64,000 nt of DNA, taken from the NCBI GenBank assembly GCA_012103075.1, contig JAAVLQ010000002.1:947001-1011000 (forward strand), in the 5' to 3' direction. Below, one piece after another: positions 11,235-20,950 of the stretch; within the stretch, counting starts at the first letter, position 1, and each line of letters opens with the position of its first letter. The notes under the pieces were generated by a model. It saw only the letters and a program-made list of their open reading frames with translations. It was not told the DNA's origin and did no database searches. The stretch comes from Brucella cytisi (lineage in GTDB: Bacteria; Pseudomonadota; Alphaproteobacteria; Rhizobiales; Rhizobiaceae). The position numbers and the translations under genes were made by a program.

Positions 11235-12305
11235 TTACAGTTTGACAGGCTGGCCCGAGCGCACGCTTTCATCTGCCGCAAGACAGATGCGCAGCGATTG
11301 CAGCGCGTCATCCATATGTCGGTTGAGATCGATATCTTCGCGAATGGCCTTCAGCATGTAAGCCTGTTCGCGTTCACACAATTCCTGATGTCCGGGCTCG
11401 TCGGCCATCGAGAGGTCCGTATCCGGTTTCAGGAACTTTCCATCTGCTCCGCGCTCGGCGCGGTGAACACGGATGGTCGAGGTTTTGGTATGTGCGTCCA
11501 CATCGTCGGACTTGGTCACGGCCTCGTTCATGACGATCGAGACGCAGCCGTTCGGCGAGATGACGTCCTTCACGAAGAAGGCCGTTTCCGACATCATCGG
11601 TCCCCAGCCCGCTTCATACCAGCCGACCGTGCCGTCATCGAACAACACCTGAAGATGGCCGTAATTATACATGTCCGGCTTGATCTCGTCGGAGAGGCGC
11701 AATCCCATGCCGCGCACTTCCACCGGCTTGGCGTCAGTGATCTGGCACATGACGTCCACATAATGCACGCCACAATCGACAATGGGCGACGTGGTGTTCA
11801 TCAGGTTCTTGTGCGTCTCCCCGGTTGCGCCACTGGATTGCTGGTTGAGATTCATGCGGAAGACGTAAGGTCCGCCGAGCTGGCGTGCCTCGGAAATAAG
11901 CCGCATCCACGACGGATGATGGCGCAGAATATAGCCGATGACGAGCTTGCGCCCGTTGGCGCGTGCGCAGTCGATTACCCGACGCGCATCCTCAACCGTC
12001 GTTGCCAGCGGCTTTTCCACGAACACATGCGCGCCCTGCTCCAGCGCCGCGACGGCATAATCCGCATGGCTTTCCGAATAAGTAGCGACGCAGGCGAGAT
12101 CGGGCTTCAGTTCCTTCAGTGCTTCATGGAAGGAAGGATGAATTTCATAGCCTGCCAGTTCATCCGGAACGGCAACCCCGGTGCGATTGACGAGGCCGAT
12201 GACCTCGAAGCCGGGATTGCGGTGATAGGCCAGTGCATGGCTGCGGCCCATATTGCCGAGACCGGCGGAAAGAACACGAACAGGATTTTGCATTGCAGAA
12301 CTCAT
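11235..12305 (-). CDS. Gfo/Idh/MocA family oxidoreductase
   Basis: NAD(P)-dependent dehydrogenases of this family oxidise sugars, sugar acids or inositols. The N-terminal Rossmann fold has [17 protein letters not shown] (about residues 9-25), and the family active-site pattern [11 protein letters not shown] (about 96-106) carries the catalytic lysine of EKP. Length 356 is normal. Its ATGA start overlaps the stop of the upstream permease gene, so it is translated with the transporter and probably acts on the imported sugar. An in-frame second ATG at 12293 is possible. The substrate is unknown. Confidence 0.88.
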   Translation of the reverse strand: MSSAMQNPVRVLSAGLGNMGRSHALAYHRNPGFEVIGLVNRTGVAVPDELAGYEIHPSFHEALKELKPDLACVATYSESHADYAVAALEQGAHVFVEKPLATTVEDARRVIDCARANGRKLVIGYILRHHPSWMRLISEARQLGGPYVFRMNLNQQSSGATGETHKNLMNTTSPIVDCGVHYVDVMCQITDAKPVEVRGMGLRLSDEIKPDMYNYGHLQVLFDDGTVGWYEAGWGPMMSETAFFVKDVISPNGCVSIVMNEAVTKSDDVDAHTKTSTIRVHRAERGADGKFLKPDTDLSMADEPGHQELCEREQAYMLKAIREDIDLNRHMDDALQSLRICLAADESVRSGQPVKL

Positions 12306-13141
12306 TTTACAGCCCCCGCGGTGATGCCGCGGATCAACTGCCGCGAGAATATGACGTAAAGGACGAGGATCGGGAACATCGCCAGCGAAAGCGCTGACAG
12401 AACCGCATTCCAGTTGGTGACGAACTGACCGATGAACAGCTGCGAACCGAGCGTCACCGTCTTGGTGACTTCACTTGGCGCAAGGATCAGCGGGAACCAG
12501 AGATCATTCCAGATCGGGATCATGGTGAAGACGGCGACTGTGGCCATGGCAGGCCTGATCAACGGCAGCACCAGCTTGAAGAAGATCGCATATTCCGACA
12601 TGCCGTCTATTCGTCCGGCATTCTTCAAATCGTCGGATACTGTTCGCATGAATTCCGACAGGATGAAGATCGCAAGCGGCAAGCCCTGCGCGGTATAAAC
12701 GAGGATCAGCGCCGTCAGCGTGTTGACTAGACCTGCGGCTACCATGCCTTGCAGCAGTGCAACCGTGCCAAGCCGGATCGGGATCATGATGCCGATGGCG
12801 AGATAAAGCCCCATCAGCGTGTTACCCTTGAAGCGATATTCAGCGAGCGCAAAGGCTGCCATCGCACCGAACAGGATCACAAGGAAGATGCTCACCACCG
12901 TGACGATGGTGCTGTTCTGAAAGTAAGTCAGGAAGGAGCCCTGTTTCAGAACTGTTTCATAGCCGATGAGACTGAAACTTTCCGGTGTGGGAAACTGCAA
13001 CGGCGTGCGGAAAATCGCATTGCGATCCTTAAACGAATTGATCAGCGTGAGCGCCACCGGGAACACGGCGATCAGCATGTAGAAGATCAGGGCCGCATGA
13101 ACGAGAGTGGTGCGAATGGGCGATGTGCGTGCTTTCGACAT
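12302..13141 (-). CDS. Sugar ABC transporter permease (MalG type)
   Basis: Inner-membrane subunit with six predicted helices and the EAA-type loop SDDLKNAGRIDGMSEYAIFFKLVLPLIRP, which contacts the ATPase. Start at MSKARTSPIRTTL (ATG at 13139-13141). The longer open frame upstream overlaps the MalF-type gene and has no transporter sequence. The result is 279 residues, normal for MalG. It is 11 bases after the MalF-type gene. Confidence 0.91.
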   Translation of the reverse strand: MSKARTSPIRTTLVHAALIFYMLIAVFPVALTLINSFKDRNAIFRTPLQFPTPESFSLIGYETVLKQGSFLTYFQNSTIVTVVSIFLVILFGAMAAFALAEYRFKGNTLMGLYLAIGIMIPIRLGTVALLQGMVAAGLVNTLTALILVYTAQGLPLAIFILSEFMRTVSDDLKNAGRIDGMSEYAIFFKLVLPLIRPAMATVAVFTMIPIWNDLWFPLILAPSEVTKTVTLGSQLFIGQFVTNWNAVLSALSLAMFPILVLYVIFSRQLIRGITAGAVK

Positions 13142-13152
13142 GGTCTCGTCTT

Positions 13153-14096
13153 TCAGAACTGGTAGCGGCGCATGCGGCGCTGGATGCCGAACAGGTAGAG
13201 CGACACACCTGCCAGAATGATGAGGAACATCACGGCGGCGATGGTTGCGCCCATGGACGGATTGCCAAGCTGCAGTTGGAAGCCGAAGAAAGTACGATAA
13301 AGGAACGTGCCCAGAATATCTGTCGACTTGTCCGGTCCGGCAAGCGCACCCTGCATCGAATAGACGAGGTCGAACGCATTGAAGTTGGCAACGAAGGTCA
13401 TCACCGAGATCAGGCCGATTGAAGGCAGGATCAGCGGCAGCTTGATCTTGAAGAACTGGCTCCAACCGGTGATGCCGTCACATTCGGCAGCTTCGATGAT
13501 TTCATCGGGAATATTCAGAAGAGCTGCATAGATCAGCATCATCGGAATGCCGACGAACTGCCAGACCGAGACGAGCGACACGGTGACAAGCGCCGTATCC
13601 GCCTTGCCGAGCCACGGGCCAAACAGCCATTTGAGACCGACAAGGTCCATCATCCACGGTGCGACGCCCCAGATCGGCGACAGGATCAGCTTCCAGATAA
13701 AGCCCACGATCACGAAGGACAGCAGCGTTGGGAGAAAGATCGCCGTGCGGTAGAAGGCGGCAAAACGCAGCTTCGGCAGGGACAGCATGGCTGCCAGCAG
13801 AATGCCGATCGGGTTTTGAACAAGCATGTGAATACAAAAGAATATAACGTTGTTTTTCAACGCATTCCAGAAATCGCGTGACCAGTTCGGATCACCGAAA
13901 AGTGCCCGAAATTGGCGAACCCCACAAAAGCCCGCTGTCCGTCGACGACATTGAAGAATGCCTGCCGAAGTGTCTCGATCAATGGCAGCACCATCACCGC
14001 CGTATAGATCAGGACGCAGGGCAGAAGAAATACAAGTATATGCCAACGCCTTGGGCGCTTGTGCACAATACCTGTCATGTCGGCAGATTGGCTCAT
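13153..14096 (-). CDS. Sugar ABC transporter permease (MalF type, one frameshift)
   Basis: First permease of the importer. It starts MSQSADMTGIVHKRPRRWH with a membrane helix right after (ILVFLLPCVLIYTAVMVL). The EAA loop is PDEIIEAAECDGITGWSQFFKIKLPLILPS. One break near 13908: restoring a C gives VGFANFRALFGDPNWSRDF. Joined length is about 315 residues. It is separated from the binding-protein gene by about 250 bases that hold a strong hairpin and a repeat. Confidence 0.9.
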
Positions 14097-14117
14097 ATAG
14101 GCATTCGCTCTTCAAGA

Positions 14118-14159
14118 GCATTTCCAGCAAAGGTATGAACCATTTGCGTTCGGAAATGC
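14118..14159. repeat. RIME-like intergenic palindrome
   Basis: GCATTTCC (14118-14125) and GGAAATGC (14152-14159) flank a centre with AGCAAAGGTATGAACC and TTGCGTT. The wording matches the short dispersed palindromes of Brucella and rhizobia as I know them. It lies between the binding-protein gene and the MalF-type gene. Confidence 0.6.
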
Positions 14160-14304
14160 ATAAAACCGATGGTTAGCGTTCTCGTTCAAGAGAATGCGTG
14201 CAAACCGGGAAACCATATTTCCCATCCCTGCCCGCTCGCGTCATTTTAAACTGACACGGAATGCACCGATTGCAAAACTGCATGTCGATGCGACAGACGA
14301 AAAG

Positions 14305-14340
14305 ATATGGGCGGCGCGCCCCCGCGATCGCCGCCCATAT
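14305..14340 (-). terminator. Perfect 12-bp hairpin after the sugar-binding protein gene
   Basis: ATATGGGCGGCG (14305-14316) pairs with CGCCGCCCATAT (14329-14340), loop 12 bases, followed on the minus strand by CTTTTCG. It lies 12 bases after the stop of the binding-protein gene and before the permease genes. This position is typical of stem-loops that partly terminate or protect mRNA, so that binding protein outnumbers permease. Confidence 0.75.
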
Positions 14341-14352
14341 TGTCCCGCGTTT

Positions 14353-15613
14353 TTACTTCGCAGGCTTGTACCAGCTGTCCAGACCTTCCTGCAGCTTCTT
14401 CGCGGCATCTTCCGGCGTCACAGTGCCGTTGATGACGTTGGCCGACTGAACCCGTGTTTCATTTTCGAGGTTCGGCGTGCCACGCGAGAGAATCTGGTAG
14501 GTCGAACGAATGGTTGGCTTGCACTTTTCGCGCCGTGAAACGAATTCCTGTGCCAGCGGATCGCTCATCTTCACTGCCGTCGAATTGAGGCTGAAGAAGC
14601 CCGGCAGCGCATTGGCGTAGATTTCAGCGAACTCAGGCGAAGATACCCAGTTCAGGAATACCTTTGCCTGTTCTGCGTGCTTGCTCGAAGCGTTGAGGCC
14701 AAGGCCGATATCGTTGTGGTCGGAGATGTAGCAGGTATCGCCTGCATTCTTGACCGGTGGCGGGAAGGCACCCATCTTGAATTGCGCCTGCGTATTGAAC
14801 AGGCCGATTTCCCACGAACCAGCCGGATAGATGGCGGCGCGGCCAAGCGTGAACAGGTTCTGGCTGTCCGGATAAGTCTGCGCTTCGAAACCGTCGCCCA
14901 GATAATCCTTCCACTTGGCAAGAACCTTGAACGGTTCGACCCACTGCGGATCGGTGAGCTTTTCCGTACCGGCGATCAGAGCCTTGCGGCCTTCTTCTTC
15001 GCCTTTCCAGTAGGTTGGTCCGATATTCTGGTAGCCCATGGTTGCGGCTTCCCACATATCCTTCGTGCCCATGGCCATCGGGATGTAGGTGCCGTCTGCC
15101 TTGATCTTGTCGAGTGCTTCGAAGAATTCGGCTTCCGTGGTCGGAGCCTTGAGCCCCAGCTTGTCGAAGGCTTCCTGATTGTAGATGAAGCCGTGAATAA
15201 CCGATGCCATCGGCACGCAGAAGGTCTTCGAACTGTCGTCGGTGCTCCAAGCGGACTTGGCGACGTCGGAGAAGTTCTTCATGCCTTCGAGATCGGTCAG
15301 ATCGGAGAGCTTGCCCTTGTTGAACAGTTCGAGCGAGGTGTCGAACGGACGGCAGGAAATAAGGTCGCCACCTGAACCGGCATCGAGCTTGGCATTGAGG
15401 GCCGCGTTATACTCGGTTGGCGCACTCGGTGCGAAATTGATCTTGATGCCGGATTCTGGCTTCAAAAGCCGGAATGATCTTTTCCTGCCAGATCTGCAGA
15501 TCGTCGTTACGCCAGCTTTCGACCGTCAGCGTGACGTCTTCGGCAAGCGCAGCCGATCCCGACGCCAAAAGCGTGGAACCCAGCAGCATGAGTTTCAACG
15601 TATTACGAACCAT
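14353..15613 (-). CDS. Sugar ABC transporter substrate-binding protein (one frameshift)
   Basis: Periplasmic binding protein of the MalE-like family. It begins with a signal peptide (MVRNTLKLMLLGSTLLASGSAALA, cleavage after ALA) and continues EDVTLTVESWRNDDLQIWQEKIIPAFE. The mature domain includes GSGGDLISCRPFD and PLAQEFVSRR. A break near 15462 joins IIPAFE to KPESGIKINFAPSAPTEYN. Joined length is about 420. It is the first gene of the importer operon and reads away from the kinase and GntR genes. Confidence 0.9.
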
Positions 15614-15960
15614 TTGACCTTCTCCCGTTTTTTAGCGCGGATGCGCAACAGAGGCGAAAGTACGCCAGACCGCTTCAGTACGATCGCTCCTCGCGTTGTG
15701 GGAAAAGTACCGGCCCCCGCCGGTGATCTCTATCCCTATTCCGCGTGCTCCTCGCCCTCAGCGGCATTGCGCTCCCCTTCTGTTGAAATTAATGCCAAAA
15801 ACGTACCAATTGTCCAGAGAAGTTTACAACTTTCGCGCATAAAAATTTAAAGCAGTCTGTTTTCTCAAATTTTATCAATGAATTAATCAATTTTTTCACA
15901 AGCCGACAAATCTGCTTGGTTAATGGTATTTTTTGGTATCTTCAAGCCGGAGGTATCTTC
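15614..15960. promoter_or_regulatory. Divergent control region of the sugar operon and kinase-gntR genes
   Basis: An AT-rich stretch of 347 bases between divergent genes. It contains TGGTAT twice ten bases apart (15924-15929 and 15934-15939), an opposite-strand TTGGTAC (about 15804-15810), and GGTATCTTC twice (15935-15943 and 15952-15960) next to the kinase start. TGGT half-sites are common in operators of HutC/NagR-type GntR proteins, so these are candidate sites for the GntR protein encoded here. The assignment is inference. Confidence 0.45.
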
Positions 15961-16847
15961 ATGACTGAATTCTTCATTGGCGTCGATGGTGGCGGCACGG
16001 GATGTCGCGCCGTGGTGGCGGGTAGCGATGGTGCGATTCTGGGTTCGGGGCGCAGCGGCTCCGCCAATATCGTCACCGATCCGCGAACGGCGCTGATCAA
16101 TGTGATCGCGGCGATCGATAACGCTTTTGATGATGCCGGGCTGGACAAGACGCATTATGCGACCAGTCACGCGGTTCTCGGTCTGGCAGGCGGTAATGTC
16201 GAGGGTGCAGGCACCCTGATAGAACGCGGCCTGCCCTTCGCGCACTCCAATGTGGAGTTTGACGGCGTGATCGCCCTGCAGGGTGCGCTTGGCGATCAGG
16301 ACGGTATCGTTGCCATTCTCGGCACGGGCACGGCCTATATCACACGCCGGAACGGTCGAATTCATTCAGTCGGCGGATGGGGTTTCCCCTGAGCGATCTC
16401 GGCAGCGGTGCGCGGCTCGGTCAAAGCTTGTTGCAGGAAAGCCTGCTCGTGCATGACAGAATTCATCCACGCACACGCCTGACGACCGACCTTCTCAACG
16501 AGTTCGACAACAATCCGGATAATCTGGTCGAATTTGCGTGGACGGCGAAGCCCGGTGACTTTGGCAAATATGCTCCACGTATTTTCCAGTATGCGAACGA
16601 GGGAGACGCGACAGCGCGGATGTTGCTTGAGCGTTCTGCTGGTTATGTGAGTGAAACGCTTGACGTACTGATCAAACAGGGCGCTGAACGCATCAGCCTA
16701 CTTGGCGGCATGGCACCGCTTTATGTGGAATGGCTGCCGCTACACCAGCAGAAGCTTCTGGTCAAACCGGCTGCGGATGCTTTGACAGGCGCTCTACAAC
16801 TGGCCCTCAAGCGATATGGGTCGCAAAATGGAAAGGCGCGTGAATGA
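15961..16847 (+). CDS. BadF/BadG-type sugar kinase, N-acetylglucosamine kinase-like (one frameshift)
   Basis: ASKHA-fold kinase expected to phosphorylate an amino sugar in the cytoplasm. It has the phosphate-1 loop FFIGVDGGGTGCRAVV (residues 4-19), the phosphate-2 loop AILGTGTAY, and the adenosine-type motif LLGGMAPLY near the C-terminus. Start at the ATG at 15961 with GGAGG at 15949-15953. One break at 16386-16389: CCCC should be CCCCC, giving GGWGFPLSDLGSGARLG. Joined length is about 295, normal for the family. It is directly followed by the GntR gene. The neighbouring importer makes an amino sugar or derivative the likeliest substrate. Confidence 0.85.
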
Positions 16848-17616
16848 GTGGAAATTTCAGCGCTTTCCCTGCCCAAGAACCTGCAGGGTTCTGCTCCCCC
16901 TTCTGGTGGCCCACTCTATATGCAGCTGCGTCAGTCACTGGAGACTGCAATCCGCGCCGGGCAGCTGGTTGACGGTGAGGCCCTGCCACCGGAACGCGAC
17001 ATTGCAGAGTATGCCAATATCAGCCGCGTGACAGTGCGCAAGGCGGTGGATGATCTCGTCAAGGCCGGGCTTCTGGTGCGCCGCCATGGCTCGGGCACGT
17101 TCGTTGTGCGCCCGAGCGAGCGCGTGCAGCAGTCACTCTCGATGCTGACCTCATTTACCGAAGACATGGCGCGCCGTGGCATCACCACGGGAATCCAGAT
17201 GGCTGGAGCGCGGCCTTTATTATCCTTCGCCTGAAGAGATGATGAAGCTGGGCGTTTCCTCGGAAACCCGCGTTGCCCGCCTCGGTCGTCTGCGCATTGC
17301 GAGTGACATGCCGTTGGCCATCGAGCGCGCAAGTCTTTCAAGCGAAATCCTGCCCGACCCGGATGCGGTCAAGGGCTCGCTCTATGCCGAGCTGAGCCGC
17401 ACCGGATTTCGCCCTGTGCGTGCGGTCCAGCGCATAGCAGCCTGCAACATCAAAGACCCCGACGCGCGCATTCTGGGCGTCAAGGAAGGCGATGCGGGCC
17501 TGTCCATCGAACGGATTTCCTATCTGTCGTCCGGTCGGGTGGTGGAGTTTACAAAATCACTCTATCGCGGCGATGCCTATGATTTCGTAGCCGAGCTGAC
17601 AATACCGCAGCCTTAG
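16848..17616 (+). CDS. GntR family regulator, HutC/UTRA subfamily (one frameshift)
   Basis: DNA-binding repressor with an N-terminal winged helix (LYMQLRQSLETAIRAGQL...LPPERDIAEYANISRVTVRKAVDDL, about residues 23-70) and a C-terminal UTRA ligand domain that usually binds a sugar phosphate. GTG start directly follows the kinase stop. A break near 17197 is repaired by dropping one A (GITTGIQWLERGLYYPS). Joined length is about 255. It probably controls the kinase and the divergent importer operon, the ligand being the kinase product. Its TAG stop overlaps the first bases of a repeat element. Confidence 0.86.
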
Positions 17617-17657
17617 AGCGCGTTTCGATCTGATTGGATCAGATCGAAACGCGCTCT
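17615..17657. repeat. RIME-like element, perfect 20-bp hairpin with 3-base loop
   Basis: The arm 17615-17634 (AGAGCGCGTTTCGATC... ) is exactly complementary to 17638-17657, loop TGG. The sequence style (AGAGCGC, GATCTGAT/ATCAGATC) recurs at 18015-18055. It supplies the end of the gntR stop codon and may also act as a 3' hairpin. Confidence 0.8.
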
Positions 17658-17675
17658 AACTTCTTTCTGTTTTAA

Positions 17676-17718
17676 GCATAATCTTCTCGATCCTCGTTTC
17701 ACTCCGGTCGGATTATGC
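17676..17718. repeat. RIME-like element, second palindrome
   Basis: GCATAATC (17676-17683) and GATTATGC (17711-17718) flank CTCGATCCTCGTTTCACTCC. With the previous hairpin it makes a two-part mosaic element of about 105 bases. Confidence 0.6.
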
Positions 17719-17738
17719 TCTAAGCGACCTCTATCGAC

Positions 17739-17767
17739 GAAAACGGCCCGTTTCCGGGCCGTTTTTA
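17739..17767. terminator. Bidirectional terminator between gntR and cydX
   Basis: AAAACGGCCCG (17740-17750) pairs with CGGGCCGTTTT (17755-17765), loop TTTC, with T runs on both strands. It lies eight bases beyond the cydX stop and can end both convergent transcripts. Confidence 0.85.
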
Positions 17768-17774
17768 TTTCATG

Positions 17775-17930
17775 TCAGTGATGTTTCTTGCCTTCACGAG
17801 CCAGATCCGCTGTTGGATCGGCCGTGAGACGCTTGCGCGCCCGGTCATCCATCAGCTCATACCACATGGCGTTGAGCACGGCGAAAGCCGCAGCAAGCGG
17901 AAGCCCCAACAACCGGGAAAAATACCACAT
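17775..17930 (-). CDS. cydX: Cytochrome bd oxidase small subunit CydX
   Basis: A 51-residue single-helix protein, MWYFSRLLGLPLAAAFAVLN then AMWYELMDD. CydX is needed for stable, active cytochrome bd. The MWYF start, the one hydrophobic helix (about residues 5-21) and the AMWYE motif just behind it are diagnostic. AAGGAA lies seven bases before the ATG. The gene follows cydB at about 120 bases, the gap being filled by a RIME-like element. It is too short for common ORF cut-offs and easily missed. The hydrophilic tail ends in KKHH. Confidence 0.92.
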   Translation of the reverse strand: MWYFSRLLGLPLAAAFAVLNAMWYELMDDRARKRLTADPTADLAREGKKHH

Positions 17931-17959
17931 ATTGCTTTCCTTTTCGAAAGTTGTTCCAA

Positions 17960-17998
17960 GCGCATCCTGAAAAGTATGAAACGGTTTTCGGGATGCGC
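17960..17998. repeat. RIME-like palindrome between cydB and cydX
   Basis: GCGCATCCTGAAAA (17960-17973) faces TTTTCGGGATGCGC (17985-17998), nearly perfect inverted arms around GTATGAAACGG. This is the GC-arm type of Brucella/rhizobial intergenic palindrome. Confidence 0.65.
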
Positions 17999-18014
17999 GT
18001 TGAAACGAAACTTA

Positions 18015-18055
18015 TAGAGCGCCGATCTGATGCAATCAGATCAAAAAGCACTCTA
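18015..18055. repeat. RIME-like element at the 3' end of cydB
   Basis: TAGAGCGC at the left and GCACTCTA at the right, with an inner perfect GATCTGAT (18024-18031) / ATCAGATC (18035-18042). It is the same type as 17615-17657. Read from the minus strand it begins TAGAGTGC, and this TAG is the cydB stop codon. Confidence 0.7.
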
Positions 18056-19206
18056 GTAAGCGTGATTGCTGTCGTCTTCGATCATGTCCTTGTCGACCTT
18101 GCCCCACAGGACCTTGTAAACCCGTGACGTGTAGACAACGATCAGCGGCAAGAAGATGAGCGTTACAACCAGCATGATGAACAGCGTCATATGGCTGGAA
18201 GACGAATCCCATACCGTCAGGCTTGAGCGCGGATCGAGCGACGATGGCAGAATGAACGGGAACATCGACACGCCGACCGACGAAATAATGCCGAAGATCG
18301 ACAGCTTTCCGAACAGAAGCGGGGCTAATTCACGACGGCTACGCAATGCGATGAAGACCGCCAGTGCCCCCAAAATGCCGAGCGCCGGAGCGATCAGCAG
18401 GACAGGATAGTTCACATAGTTGGTGAACCATGCGCCGTGATCCAGTTCCACAGTCTTGCGCAGCGGATTGGATGGCCCGTCAGTGACGATGGCGCTCGTG
18501 ATCCGGTAGCCCGAAACCCAGAACCAGCTGACGACGCCAGCCAGCACATAGAGCACGACAGTCAGAAGAGCTGCGATGCTGCCGTAGGACCGGGCACGCG
18601 CCTGAATATCCCCAGTCGTCTTCAGCACAAGCCACGACGCGCCGTGCATGCTGAGCATTACCACCGAAAGCACGCCGCAAAGCAGTGCAAACGGGTTAAG
18701 CAGACCGAAGAACGAGCCTTCGTAATAGATTTGAAGGTCGTCTGCGAGACGGAAGGGTATGCCCTGCAAGACATTGCCGACAGCGACGCCGAAAATGAGA
18801 GCAGGAACAAAACCACCGATGAAAAGTGCCCTGTCCCAACCTCTCCTCCGGGCCTCACTGTCACGCTTGGAACGATATTTGAACCCGACTGGACGCAGAA
18901 TGAGTGCGAACAGAATGAGAAACATCGCCAGATAGAATCCCGAGAAAGACACCGCATAGAGTGGTGGCGGGCGGCGAAAATAGCGCCGCCCCCGAGGATC
19001 AACCAGACCTGATTGCCTTCCCAGACCGGGCCAATCGTGTTGATGATGATGCGTCGCTCGACATCGGTTTTGCCAACGACGGGCATGAGTATGTCGACAC
19101 CGAGGTCGAACCCATCCATCGCGGCAAAAGCGATCAGCAATACGCCGAGCAATACCCACCAGATGAGACGCAGGGTTTCATAGTCCAACAAGTCGCTGAG
19201 TATCAT
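18053..19206 (-). CDS. cydB: Cytochrome bd ubiquinol oxidase subunit II (one frameshift)
   Basis: Second large subunit of the bd-type quinol oxidase in the inner membrane. It begins [24 protein letters not shown], and shows [34 protein letters not shown] and many membrane helices. A break near 18975 lets GGGAIFAA continue into [16 protein letters not shown]. Joined length is about 384, normal. It starts five bases after cydA ends. The stop codon is the TAG of a repeat element, so the last residues (SNHAY) may not be the ancestral C-terminus. Confidence 0.94.
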
Positions 19207-19211
19207 GATCC

Positions 19212-20789
19212 TTACTCCGCAGGTGCGATGCTGGCCGGGGCGAGAATTGCTTCCGGCTTGCTGTCGGGTTCAGGTCCAGCCTTGATGGCGCGGATCATCA
19301 GGCCCATCTCGATGACGAAGAGAACCGTATAGATCGCCACGAAACCAAGTATGGTCAGCAGCACTGTGGACGCTCCGAGATTGGAGACACCGACTGCTGT
19401 CGGCAATATGCCTTCGATGACCCAAGGCTGGCGGCCGAATTCCGCGACGATCCAGCCCATTTCGGCCGCGATCCATGGCAGCGGTATCGCAAACACGGCG
19501 ATCCGCAACAGGAACGGATAGCGGTCAAGTTTACGACGCGCGGAAAGCACAAAGAATGTGCCCGTCAGCAGGATCAGGAAGAAGCCGATGCCGACCATGA
19601 TGCGGAAGGCCCAGAACAACGGCAGGACGCCGGGAACGGTGTCGTTTGCTGCCTGCGTGATCTGCGCGTCGGTTGCCTGACGCGGATCGTCGACATAGCG
19701 CTTCAGCAGAAGCGCATAGCCCATCCATTGGCTGTTATCGGCAAAGACGTCTTTGACCTCCTGCGGAACGGCGTTCGTATCGCCAGCCGCGCGGATTTTC
19801 TGCAAGGCATCGTAAGCGACAATACCGTTGCGGATATGGTTCTCGGCACTGTCAACAAGATCGTTGATGCCCCGGATTGGAGTCGTGAGAGACCGCGTAC
19901 CGATCAGGCCCATGACCCATGGAATATGCACCGCGAAATGGGTTTCTCGTGCTGCCCGGTCGGGGAATCCGAAGACGGTAAACGAAGCGGGAGCAGGCTC
20001 GGTTTCCCACATGGCTTCAATCGCCGCAATCTTCATCTTCTGATGTTCGTTGGCCAGATAGCCGCTTTCGTCGCCAAGGACGACAACGGAAAGTGTCGCG
20101 GCAAGGCCGAACGATGCTGCGATGGTCATCGAGCGCTTGGCGAGTTCTACCGAGCGTCCCTTGAGCAGATACCGGGCCGAAACACCGAGGACGAAAACGG
20201 ACGCGGTGACATAACCGGCAGAAACCGTATGCACGAACTTGGCCTGCGCGACCGGGTTCATCAGCACTGCAAAGAAATCGGTGATTTCCATACGCATGGT
20301 TTCGGGATTGAAGGCCGACCCGACCGGATTCTGCATCCAGCCATTGGCGATCAGAATCCACAGCGCCGAGAAGTTGGAACCTGCCGCGACCGCATAAGTC
20401 GCCATGAGGTGCCCGACTTTCGACAGGCGATCCCAGCCGAAGAAGAACAGACCTACGAAGGTCGCTTCAAGGAAGAAAGCCATAAGGCCTTCGATGGCGA
20501 GCGGTGCGCCGAAGATGTCGCCGACATAGTGGCTGTAATAACTCCAGTTCATGCCGAACTGGAATTCCATCACGATGCCCGTCGCGACGCCCATGACAAA
20601 GTTGATGCCAAACAGCGTACCCCAAAATTTCGTCATCTGCCGCCAGATGAGTCGCCCCGTCATCACGTAAACGGTTTCCATGATGGCAAGCAGCACGGAA
20701 AGACCCAAGGTCAGAGGTACGAAGAGGAAGTGATAAAGTGCCGTGATTGCAAACTGCAATCGCGACAGGGAGACAATATCGAGTTCCAT
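19212..20789 (-). CDS. cydA: Cytochrome bd ubiquinol oxidase subunit I
   Basis: Carries the quinol site and haems b558, b595 and d and reduces oxygen with high affinity. Intact, 525 residues. I start it at [21 protein letters not shown] (ATG 20787-20789). The longer open frame upstream has no family sequence. H20 corresponds to the conserved N-terminal haem histidine. GRQPW, a hallmark of the quinol-binding region, lies in [16 protein letters not shown], and [10 protein letters not shown] is the conserved helix with the haem ligand methionine. A 161-base gap separates it from cydC. Confidence 0.96.
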   Translation of the reverse strand: MELDIVSLSRLQFAITALYHFLFVPLTLGLSVLLAIMETVYVMTGRLIWRQMTKFWGTLFGINFVMGVATGIVMEFQFGMNWSYYSHYVGDIFGAPLAIEGLMAFFLEATFVGLFFFGWDRLSKVGHLMATYAVAAGSNFSALWILIANGWMQNPVGSAFNPETMRMEITDFFAVLMNPVAQAKFVHTVSAGYVTASVFVLGVSARYLLKGRSVELAKRSMTIAASFGLAATLSVVVLGDESGYLANEHQKMKIAAIEAMWETEPAPASFTVFGFPDRAARETHFAVHIPWVMGLIGTRSLTTPIRGINDLVDSAENHIRNGIVAYDALQKIRAAGDTNAVPQEVKDVFADNSQWMGYALLLKRYVDDPRQATDAQITQAANDTVPGVLPLFWAFRIMVGIGFFLILLTGTFFVLSARRKLDRYPFLLRIAVFAIPLPWIAAEMGWIVAEFGRQPWVIEGILPTAVGVSNLGASTVLLTILGFVAIYTVLFVIEMGLMIRAIKAGPEPDSKPEAILAPASIAPAE

Positions 20790-20950
20790 CTCTTTAAGCC
20801 GGTAACCCGGCCCTCCCGGTGTTATGAGCGGCGCTTCAACGCGGCCCCTTTTTGAAAACGGCGGCTTCCCGGAAACCGTACTCCGCTTCAATTTCAAATA
20901 TCGGTCCAGATATGGACACGGACTTCAAATCATTTCCATGTCCGCGCAGC

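Noticed and set aside
11207..11311. N-terminal extension of the sugar ATPase to 368 residues
   Set aside because: The extra residues overlap the dehydrogenase gene's coding end and have no ABC sequence. The GTG at 11204-11206 has a good binding site.
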